In this document: piece after piece, positions 56,413-64,000 of the stretch
Layout of the letters: each line of letters begins with the position of its first letter
Numbering within the stretch: position 1 is the stretch's first letter
Assembly: GCF_018143015.1 (NCBI RefSeq)
Contig: NC_054742.1
Coordinates: forward strand, 60,892,853-60,956,852
Direction: 5' to 3'
Length of the DNA: 64,000 nt
Source: Lytechinus variegatus
Lineage: Eukaryota; Echinodermata; Echinoidea; Temnopleuroida; Toxopneustidae
Notes under the pieces: generated by a model
Database searches by the model: none
Seen by the model: only the letters and a program-made list of their open reading frames with translations
Told to the model about the DNA's origin: nothing
Made by a program: the position numbers and the translations under genes

Positions 56413-56579
56413 CAGGCCTTTGTGTTCTGTGAGCACTATATGGATATGATGAATTAGAAATGAATATCAAAATAATGTAAAACTTCATTATTATACTAGG
56501 GTGAGATATTTAGAGGTAAAAGGCAGTAGTTGCAGCAAACAATAATTTCATGAGAAAGACTTATCATGATGAGAAAAGT

Positions 56580-56830
56580 GGGTTTACCGATCGTCTTTTT
56601 GTCCGCTTACCAGTCTTCTTCTTGTCTTGTATTTTTTGGCCCTTTTTTGAGGTCTGACCATGCCTTCCTGACGTTGTTCCCACTCCTCAGGCATCCTGTT
56701 GCCGACAGCTGTTTTGCGATCTCTTCCCATGCTTGCTTACGCTGTTCAGAAACCAGCATTCAACAAAGGAGGAAAATGTATTGTCTTTTTCATGTTCTAT
56801 ACCACACTCGGCCTGGTACCAACTTTGTCT
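56580..56830 (-). pseudogene. Myb/SANT-like DNA-binding domain (NAIF1/Harbinger-Myb type), frameshifted
   Basis: The minus strand encodes EHEKDNTFSSFVE in one frame, then, after a shift near 56745, SEQRKQAWEEIAKQLSATG, CLRSGNNVRKAWSDLKK and NTRQEED in another. W..I..xL...G..R....xrkxWxDLK is the third-helix pattern of the Myb_DNA-bind_5/NAIF1 type. AAGACTG|GTAAGCGG at about 56588 is a good donor leading to the C-terminal modules. Such proteins are host genes or partners of Harbinger transposases. The frameshift makes this copy suspect. Confidence 0.65.
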
Positions 56831-56869
56831 AATTGTCACAACTCTAAAACATTTGATGGATTTATGATG

Positions 56870-57400
56870 CATTTTTTTGTAAAAATAAGTGTCATTTCTA
56901 ACAAGTAGAAGAATTCATATTTTTTATGGAACATGAACTTTGTTCCACGTAAGTTTATTTTCTTTAGAAAAAATACTATGATATAATGGAATTGAAATTC
57001 CATTATAACACTGCTCACAATTACTTATAATTGTTTGGGGCTTTTTTTTGGGGGGGATATTTTTGTACAGCGTATATATTTTCTAATATGGCACTGATTG
57101 GTATGCAAAAATGATGACACCAATGACATCACCCACTCACTATTTTGCTTTTACGTTTTATGTTTGCTCCTCATTATTAAATTCATAAACAGTCAACTTG
57201 CAACTATTGCAAGCTACAATGATTAATAAAACTACCTCCTCATTGCCATATCTACAAAAGTTTAATATAGTATGTGATATCTTTAACTAATAATACCCAC
57301 ATGGAAAACAAGATTGCATAATATTGGCAAGACAGTTAAAAATGAGAATTGTGTCATAAATATTAATATATATGTTTTCATTGGCAAGACTTAATTATTG
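56870..57400. other. Spacer with MITE interior fragment
   Basis: TGATGACACCAATGACATCA with CCCACTCACTATTTTG (57110-57145) resembles the MITE at 16310-16565. Poly-G near 57045-57055. No gene. Confidence 0.4.
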
Positions 57401-57407
57401 AACTATT

Positions 57408-57693
57408 GCTACTTGGCCTTGGATTTCATTAAATCGAGAATTTGGATCAGTGTACTGTTTATGTTCTCTAGCAAGTAGGTCTGCCTATCTGTTGTCTGCT
57501 GGGATGGAACCTGAGCAGGTGGAGTATTTGTGATGGGAGTCTGCACAGGTGCCAATTGCTGCAAATCTTCAACTGTGGAAGGTGCTGATGTGGATGCTGT
57601 CATATTAGGGCAAGTCCTTGAATCGATGGCTTCCATGATGTTACCTGAATGTACCGGTACTTCTACCTCAAGAGCTTGACATGGAAGCTGTTA
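57408..57693 (-). pseudogene. QTDRQTYLLEN C-terminal module, copy 4 (most 3')
   Basis: The module opens after ATAACAG|CTTCCATGTCAAG at 57693 and reads SIMEAIDSRTCPN, VEDLQQLAPVQTPI, QQTTDRQTYLLENI, NSTLIQILDLMKSK to TAG. It is Pro/Thr/Ser-rich, then an amphipathic helix. It is the most diverged of the four copies in the Pro-rich part. Confidence 0.6.
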
Positions 57694-57719
57694 TAAATGA
57701 AATGCATATTCAATGGCAA

Positions 57720-58168
57720 GCCTTGATTATTAAACTATTGCTCTTTGGCCTTGGATATCATTAAATCAAGAATTTGGATTAATGTACCGTTAGTATTTTC
57801 TAGCAAGTAGGTCTGCCTATCTGTCTGCTGGGAGGGAATCAGAGAAGCTGGCGTCTGTATGATGGGAGTCTGCAATGGAGGTGTCGCTTGTTGCACATCT
57901 TGAACCGTGGAAGGGGCTGATATGGAGGCTGTCATGTCGGGGAAAGTCATGGAAGCAATGGCTTCCAAAATGGCTTCTGTTGTCTGCTTGGATGGAACGT
58001 GAGCATGTGGAGTATTTGTGATGGGCGTCTGCACAGGTGTCAATTGCTGCAAATCTTCAACTCTGGAGGGTGTTGTGTCGGGGGGAAGTCATTGATGCAA
58101 TGGCTTCCAAAATACTGCCTGAATGTACTTGTACTTGAGTGGGCTCAAGAGCTTGACATGGAAGCTGT
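57720..58168 (-). pseudogene. QTDRQTYLLEN C-terminal module, copy 3 (composite, longer)
   Basis: The copy opens after AACAG|CTTCCATGTCAAGC at about 58168. It carries an LQQLTPVQTPITNTPHAHVP segment like copy 4, then a second Pro-rich segment like copies 1 and 2 (DVQQATPPLQTPIIQ), before the YLLENTNGTLIQILDLM helix and KEQ stop. It looks like a recombinant between the two types. An extra G run near 58082 breaks the first part. Confidence 0.6.
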
Positions 58169-58199
58169 TATAAATGAAATGCATTTTCAATGGCAAGAC

Positions 58200-58506
58200 T
58201 TAATTATTGAACTATTGCTCTTTGGCCTTGTATTTCATTAAATCCAGAATTTGAATTAGTGTACTGTTAATATTTTCTAGTAAGTATGTCTGCCTATCTG
58301 TCTGCTGGGAGGGAACCAGAGAAGCTGGCGTCTGTATGATGGGAGTCTGCAATGGAGGTGTTGCTTGTTGCACATCTTGAACCGTGGAAGGGGCTGATAT
58401 GGAGGCTGTCGTGTCGGGGAAGTCATTGATGCAATGGCTTCCAAAATACTGCCTGAATGTACTTGTACTTGAGTGGGCTCAAGAGCTTGACATGGAAGCT
58501 GTTATA
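58200..58506 (-). pseudogene. QTDRQTYLLEN C-terminal module, copy 2
   Basis: Nearly identical to copy 1 (unit length about 337 bp) including acceptor ATAACAG|CTTCC. GTCGGGGAAGTC has one fewer G than copy 1 near 58415, shifting the frame. No complete ORF remains. Confidence 0.65.
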
Positions 58507-58545
58507 AATGAAATGCATTTTCAATGGCAAGACTTAATTATTGAA

Positions 58546-58842
58546 CTATTGCTCTTTGGCCTTGTATTTCATTAAATCCAGAATTTGAATTAGTGTACTG
58601 TTAATATTTTCTAGTAAGTATGTCTGCCTATCTGTCTGCTGGGAGGGAACCAGAGAAGCTGGCGTCTGTATGATGGGAGTCTGCAATGGAGGTGTTGCTT
58701 GTTGCACATCTTGAACCGTGGAAGGGGCTGATATGGAGGCTGTCGTGTCGGGGGAAGTCATTGAAGCAATGGCTTCCAAAATGCTGCCTGAGTGAACTTG
58801 TACCTGAATGGGTTCAAGAGCTTGACATGGAAGCTGTTATAA
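58546..58842 (-). pseudogene. QTDRQTYLLEN C-terminal module, copy 1 (intact frame)
   Basis: From ATAACAG|CTTCCATGTCAAGC (about 58842) the frame is open for about 98 codons: LEPIQVQVHSGSILEAIASM, a Pro/Thr/Ser-rich middle, then TDRQTYLLENINSTLIQIL, and stops after KAKEQ. The acceptor-like start and the terminal stop make it look like a last exon. Similar in build to the NAIF1-like modules at 55.6-56.4 kb. Donor exon not identified. Confidence 0.65.
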
Positions 58843-58969
58843 ATGAAATGCATGAATTAGTCAAAATATTGAAAAATAAACAATCTAGGCATTCTCATGA
58901 TATTGCCATCAAATAATTAAAACTTTGAAAAATTGATCTGAAGGATGGGGAAGGCCTTTTGGCCTCCCT
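58843..58969. other. Spacer
   Basis: AT-rich. No feature. Confidence 0.25.
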
Positions 58970-59570
58970 CTATCTTTTGCGTGATAAATTAGGTCCAAAC
59001 AATGCTATTAATGAACCGATACAGTTTATATGAAATATATAAGCTTTTGATGCAAGCTGACTTACCTTCATCTTCCGAAGTAAATCCGTACATATGGATA
59101 CACGCAACAAAGAATCATCCTCATTCGGTACTTCAGAAGCACCATCTCTATCACCAGTTGCAGACCTACTTCTGTTTACGGCTGTATTATATGCATAAAA
59201 AGCATGTAGGACCTTCTCTCTATCAGCAAACTTGACAAATCTCATTATGATTGCATCTGGGACCTTATCTCCTGAAAGAGCTGAAGATGGAGGCAATCAA
59301 TGGATATTAAAAAATCACATTTTCTTTACTTCATCATCACTTGCAGAATTATTCATGAACAGGACAATCCTCTGCTTCGCAGTATCTTCAACATCTTCAT
59401 TAGGCTTCGATTTACGAGATTTAGCTTCCTCTCGTAATTCTGCAACAAGTAGCTTATTCTCACATTCTCGCTCAACTCTTTCTTTTTCTGCAACTGGGGT
59501 ACTCTTTCCGTTTCCAAAGCCATAATTCTGTTAGCATTATCTTGAACTGCAACTTCAATAGAACTTCCAG
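58970..59570 (-). pseudogene. L1-ORF1-like (coiled coil plus RRM-like) relic
   Basis: The minus strand at 59520-59310 reads VERECENKLLVAELREEAKS and EDVEDTAKQRIVLFMNNSAS, a coiled coil, then a stop near VKKM. The frame at 59296-58970 continues LSGDKVPDAIIMRFVKFADR, EKVLHAFYAYN and RVSICTDLLRKM. The sequence DAIIMRF..xxREKVL..A resembles the RNA-binding middle and C-terminal part of ORF1/gag-like proteins of LINEs. At least one stop and one frameshift separate the parts. No downstream reverse transcriptase is adjacent on this strand. Confidence 0.55.
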
Positions 59571-60500
59571 ATCATAACCATTTTCATCATTCAAAGTTCA
59601 TTGCATATTAAAGAAATATGCAAGCGATCCTTCTTTGCCTCCTTTAAGCACCACCTTGTGTTTTATCAGAAGTAAACTGTAAAAACTCTTTATCAACTTA
59701 AAGAGAAGACTGTCTGAAGAAATTCATTTCTTTACGAGTTGCTGTCAAAATACAAATGGTATTCCACACAAGTGTACCAAAATAAGATATGGCTGAGCTC
59801 ATGTCAAAATCAGAAAATTATAATGGATCTTGTATAAATTCTTTTGTAATACCATTTGCTTGAAGGCGCAATGAATGATTACATTCATGAATGACATTTT
59901 GAAATCATAGATTGACCTCTGCTGATGAACTAGAATGTGTAAATTCAGGTTTCGCAGGATCTCTGTCCTCACTACTGACATTTTGTGCCACAGATCTAAG
60001 TTTTAAATATGATAAATGCCAAGCATTTATAATTTCATCTTGAGACATATCTGATTTATAAAAGAAAGTTCCTTTCTTTAATACGAGCAGTTGTGTGTGA
60101 TTTTAAAAGACCGCCAAACTGGTGAATCCTCCCTTTTATAAATATACTGCTTTTATGTAAATGGTCTTCCCGTCTTTCATCCCCTGATTCAGCCGTAAGA
60201 AGTGTGAGAAAATGTTCATATAAAAACAGCATTCTTCCTGACAAACTTTACACACATGTATATAAATATATTTCATTAAGTATTTGTGATAAAACCATTT
60301 CATCACTACTTCTATCAAAGCTGCTTTCTTTCAAATCAGCTTCCATTCCTTTATATGATATCGCTGTTTTTTTTTATGTTTACCATGACAAACTTATAAC
60401 AGTTCAACAAGTGTTCCCTCCATCTTGGTCAAGATTAAGGCCAATGTATATCAGGATTCTAATGATAATATATCAAACTAGACAAACAGAAATTGTGCTT
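59571..60500. other. Decayed or intergenic DNA
   Basis: Small frames on both strands without domains. No supported gene. Confidence 0.3.
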
Positions 60501-60506
60501 GTTATG

Positions 60507-60870
60507 TTATGAGAGGCCCGAGAGGGTATTGTTGTGTTTGAAAGGAAATTCCACAGCATAGTATACCTCCTTCCTCTTGCGCTGACGTACAGCTTGATGT
60601 TTCCGTATTATACGTAGTTTCCCCTTCAACTTTTCTTGGACATAAGGTTTTCTCTGGGCGGGAAGATTGTCTAAGCCTCCCGTGCAGGACCATGAATCAT
60701 CTGTGGAAATGTAGGGCATCTATCCCAAAATCTTCTCTGGGATGTGCTGGTTTGGAGGAAGTTGAGGGGGGGGGAATCACTCTAGTCTTCCTTGGGTACT
60801 TGTACCCCCCTCCAGCATTTCTTGGTTTCTTGGCCTTCCTCCTCCTATTATGTATATTTCCTTTTGGAAT
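60507..60870 (-). pseudogene. Basic, Pro-rich coding relic
   Basis: The minus strand reads NRRRKAKKPRNAGGGYKYP with KTRVIPPPSTSSKPAHPRED (about 60860-60740). It continues with LPAQRKPYVQEKLKGKLRII and RKHQAVRQRKRKE in the next frame. Strong charge and good composition suggest former coding DNA next to the SGNH-like relic. Not assignable. Confidence 0.35.
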
Positions 60871-60895
60871 CTGATGAGCTTTTCTTACATTTGAC

Positions 60896-61237
60896 TTATT
60901 TTGAGCAGGTTTTTTTCATACATTTCCTTCTCTTTGGATGTAGAATTTTAAGTTCTGGAGGAATATATGCATATAATGTCCTCTTTGTAAGGTTGCTGGG
61001 GGTATTGTTCAAATGAATGGCATGTATTAAATGTGTATCCAACAAATTTGCGAAAACTGCCTTCCCAACTTTATTCAAGTGAACAAAATCCTTCGTGAAA
61101 AGATCATCACTGTCAACAAAATCTTCACTCAAATCGATTGTAGAAAAATTCAAATTTCTACCACCACATCTCCAGATATACAAAAATCTAAGAATCCCGC
61201 CTCTTATTATCCCCTTCTCTGTCTCTGGGGCCAGCAC
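60896..61237 (-). pseudogene. SGNH/GDSL-hydrolase-like C-terminal relic
   Basis: A 113-codon minus frame includes LAPETEKGIIRGGILRF, TIDLSEDFVDSDDLFTKD and FVHLNKVGKAVFANLLD. D-x-F-x-KDxVHLNxxGKxVFAxLL has the spacing of the last SGNH block, in which Asp and His complete the catalytic triad. The GDS block would lie upstream (beyond 61240) but is replaced by the acidic repeat. SGNH domains occur in several invertebrate mobile-element proteins (recollection). It may belong to the same gene as the repeat. Confidence 0.5.
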
Positions 61238-61271
61238 CTCAAGTATACGATCATAAACTGGCTGCGATTTA

Positions 61272-61545
61272 GGTGCACGTCCTCCGCTGACTCATCGTCC
61301 TCTCTCTGGAGTTCTTCTCCTCTCTCTGGAGTTCTTCTCTCTCTGGAGTTCTTCTCTCTCTGGAGTTCTTCTCCTCTGCTGACTCATCGTCCTCTCTCTG
61401 GAGTTCCTCCTCCGTTGACTCATCGTCCTCTCTCTGGAGCTCTTCCTTCTCCGCTGACTCATCGTCCTCTCTCTGGAGTTCTTCCTCCTCCGTTGACTCA
61501 TCGTCCTCTCTCGGGAGTTCTTCCCCCTCACTTGACGATTCAAAG
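61272..61545 (-). repeat. CTCTCTGGAGTTCTTC minisatellite (acidic EELQREDDES on minus)
   Basis: Units of 18-57 bp based on CTCTCTGGAGTTCTTC, some extended by TCCGCTGACTCATCGTCCTC. All lengths seem to be multiples of three in the better part, so minus frames read EEELQREDDESAEK-like repeats (61622-61269), preceded by EASHCMKCIKYRIPIPEEYF. The plus frame (181 codons) is a mirror artefact. It is possibly a real acidic low-complexity stretch of a mobile gene. Confidence 0.75.
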
Positions 61546-61622
61546 TACTCCTCAGGGATGGGGATTCTATACTTGATGCATTTCATGCAGTGGGAAGCTT
61601 CTGATAAAAGAGAGATAAACAA

Positions 61623-62640
61623 AACAAAACTAGAGTGTGTCTGAGTATATTAGCCAAACCTAGAGCGATCCCTTGTGTGGAACAATTGATGCAGAGACGA
61701 AGAAATGAGAGCAATTTAGCAAAAAAATTCTTTATAAAATTTCGATGACCCCCCCCCCTCCCCACCAGAAACAAAGAGGCTTCTTTCTCTTACCATAAAT
61801 ACACCTTCATATCAAATTTGAAAATGTTTGGAGAATAATCGCAACCTATAGAGCGCTCACAAGCATCTCACATTTTTTTTCTCCGTAGAAGGTGAAGCTA
61901 GCATTATACTCCTTTGATAGGAGAAGATGATTTTTGGAATAGGGTTTACGAGAAAGAGCGAAAGAAAAGGAGATTTTGATTTTGTGGAGGAGAAGGTGGT
62001 TGTCTGGGGTCGTCTGTATTTTATTAGGAAATGTTTTAAGAGTGTTGATTTCTTAGATACAAAGGAAGAATACCTGTTTGGAAGGGATCCATCGTGCAAA
62101 ATTTGTTACAACAGCCCAGAGATAAGCAGAAATCCCTGCTACCAGGCACTTAACAAAACACATTCAGGATATTTAAGGAATCATATGATAATTGCAGTTT
62201 CTACTTTTAACATAGCCAAGACCTTCAACAGGAACACAATTTCCAGAACAACTACAGCAGCAGAAGGAGCAACAAAATAAAAACAATAGTGGTAGCAACA
62301 CAACCCTCCTACTATCAACAACTCCAACTATCTATAACTTTCATTATCAACATAAATGGCAGTAATCGAATCAGTGAAGAAAGAATGGAAATGTGAATTC
62401 CAAGTAAAACATAATGCCCATTACATTTCTCAGAGAAAGAATTCAGACGTAACTCAAAGGAAATGAGGCGAGTCGTCTTGTGAACTCTGAATTTCGGTCC
62501 ATTTTCTCTCGTACCAAAGAAATACGCAAACTTGAGTCATGGACGAGGTGTTAAAATGAACGAAATCAAGGTAGCAATAGCAAATGTGAAATGTCGCTTC
62601 AATTAAAAAAAAAAAATTCAATTTTCTTTAAATATATTTA
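61623..62640. other. Intergenic DNA
   Basis: A plus frame (61927-62280) has no domain and starts in repeat-like DNA. Poly-C at 61748-61757. No gene is supported. Confidence 0.35.
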
Positions 62641-62649
62641 AATATATGT

Positions 62650-63524
62650 AAATACATCAACGACCTCCCTGAAGGCTTAGAATCTCGCAGTCGTCTGTTT
62701 GCAGACGATTGTATATTATACAAAACAGTAACCTGCCCAAAAGATTCCGAGAAGTTACAGAGTGACCTTGATAAATTAACATCTTGGCAGAACAAGTGGC
62801 AGATGGACTTTAATGCTCAAAAATGCTTTGTCATGCGAATCTCTCATGCTAGAACCCCTCTGAAGTATAATTACACCTTAAATAACACTGCACTAGAAGG
62901 AACCAAAACCCACAAGTACCTGGGTGTAGATATAAGTAATGATCTCTCATGGAATTCTCATGTAGACAGAGTCTGCTCGAAGGCAAACAGAGAACTTGGT
63001 TTCCTGAGAAGGAACTTGCATTCGTGTCCATCACATGTCAAGGAAATGTCGTACAAGACAATGGTCAGACCAATACTTGACTACTGTTCATCAGTATGGG
63101 ATCCACATACTCAAACACTCATCAATAAATTAGAGCAAATCCAGAATAGGGCAGTTTGTTTTATCACCGGAAAGTATGAAAGAAAGTGTAGTGTAACTGA
63201 TATGAAGAAGACACTCAAAATAGAGTCTCTTCAACACAGACGGAAAACAAACCGAATGTCAATCTTCCAGCAGGCATTGTCGGGCCAGCTCGCTGTGCCG
63301 GTGTGATCCATCCTGCGCCCGGCCCAAAGGAACCTGCGTAATACCTCAACCACAAATAGCTTTATTCCGATTGCAACTAACAAAAACTGCTATAAGTTTT
63401 CTTTTATACCACGTTCTGTTGTTGACTGGAACAACCTGCCAAACTCAATCAAATCAATTCTCGACAAAGACAAATTCAAAATGTTTGTGAATCGGTGGTC
63501 CTTGGAACGGGTCGCCCTCATGTG
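62650..63524 (+). pseudogene. 5'-truncated LINE reverse transcriptase (Jockey/CR1-like), one in-frame stop
   Basis: Starting at KYINDLPEGLESRSRLFADD (the catalytic Asp pair is in FADD), the frame continues through TSWQNKWQMDFNAQKC, LGVDISNDLSWNSHVDRVC, RPILDYCSSVWDPHTQ and LEQIQNRAVCFITGKY. A TGA at 63304-63306, where CGA is the likely ancestral codon, interrupts it. The same frame then continues SILRPAQRNLRNTS to the conserved SVVDWNNLPNSI and ends with TGA near 63524. The element begins abruptly in AT-rich DNA, typical of 5' truncation on insertion. Not functional. Confidence 0.88.
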
Positions 63525-64000
63525 ATTGCGTAATCATCCCTATATGGAACGGGCATACGTGCATGTAGCCTCTTGTCGAAGACCTGTCAACTGCTTTCCG
63601 AGCGAACATAGGCATATTTATGTTCAGCAATATATATCATATATGTATATTAGGGATCCTTAAATAAGCATATACTCAACAATTTGATGATAAAAGTACT
63701 GGGTAAACACTTTACTAAGAAGAATATATACATATAAGATATACATTGCTGAACATCAAAATGCCTAAACAGATACCTACTCATGAGCATAAATGTTTAA
63801 TGTTTTATTTGTGAACTGACGAGCTTAATTTCTTTTAATGTGTTTGCATACTGTGACTTAAGATTAGAAGAAATCATGTAACTTTTGAACACTTTACTAA
63901 CATGAATATCAGTATGTGGGACTAGAGTGAAATTTCATGGTATCTTTGGAAGAGTTTTTAAAGGTGAAGAAATAAAATATCATCATTGGTTTTAACATAT
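63525..64000. other. LINE 3' flank and AT-rich DNA
   Basis: 63535-63575 (ATCCCTATATGGAACGGGCA) resembles the repeat near 15608-15640, so it may be LINE 3' UTR. The rest is AT-rich without a gene. Confidence 0.4.

Noticed and set aside
61031-61576. 181-codon plus frame (WSSSPL repeats)
   Set aside because: The mirror translation of the CTCTCTGGAGTTCTTC minisatellite. The opposite strand fits better if any is coding.

Overview
This window looks like nuclear DNA of a marine invertebrate deuterostome, most likely an echinoderm of the sea-urchin type. The species is inferred, not shown. The signs are AT-rich intergenic DNA broken by long poly-C/poly-G runs, spliced genes with GT..AG introns, many terminal-inverted-repeat (TIR) elements, tRNA- and 7SL-like SINEs, and decayed LINE and other mobile genes. 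There are no bacterial operons, rRNA genes or CRISPR arrays.

Only two loci look like intact cellular genes. One is a single-exon SIR2-family gene on the minus strand (13686-14543). It resembles bacterial SIR2 proteins of the GAGxxVDSG type and has a substituted active-site neighbourhood. The other is a multi-exon bZIP transcription factor on the minus strand (exons at about 25110-24814, 24464-24082 and 22411-21953, joining in phase). Its basic region is closest to the PAR/C-EBP/NFIL3 group. Its first coding exon could not be fixed.

Layout: 0-10 kb is a mosaic of nested TIR elements, a minus-strand LINE relic, a 1.5 kb ACCTTATGCTTAA-type satellite, and recurring units with the core GCGAGCGCGAAGCGCGAGC. 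11.7-13.2 kb holds two more TIR elements. 13.7-14.5 kb is the SIR2 gene. 15.4-18.4 kb is repeats, including a small MITE with a visible 14-bp target duplication. 22-25.7 kb is the bZIP gene. 26-34 kb holds microsatellites, a near-complete 1.4 kb GCGAGC element carrying a 7SL-like SINE, and a hAT-like element filled with (CTTT)-rich DNA. 35-46 kb has a RAG1-N-terminus-like zinc-finger relic, a ~480 bp palindrome carrying two opposed tRNA-like sequences, a TIR element filled with ~150 bp tandem units, a 69/72-bp minisatellite, and two tandem broken copies of an ABCB-type transporter exon.

46-61.6 kb is mostly minus-strand remains of multi-exon mobile-type genes: an L2/CR1-like reverse transcriptase end, a TatD-like piece, pieces of a multi-copy metazoan family with an HE-x-DTR-like motif, and a Myb/SANT (NAIF1/Harbinger-like) domain. 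It also has an L1-ORF1-like piece and an SGNH-like piece. Striking here are tandemly duplicated exon-sized modules: four ~560-bp Cys-rich units at 51.66-53.90 kb, two C-terminal modules at 55.6-56.4 kb, and four at 57.4-58.85 kb. The window ends with a 5'-truncated LINE reverse transcriptase on the plus strand (62650-63524) broken by one in-frame stop.

The pieces do not form one pathway. This is a gene-poor, repeat-rich stretch in which the SIR2 and bZIP genes are the likely functional units. Family names for degenerate pieces come from motif recognition by eye and carry matching confidence.
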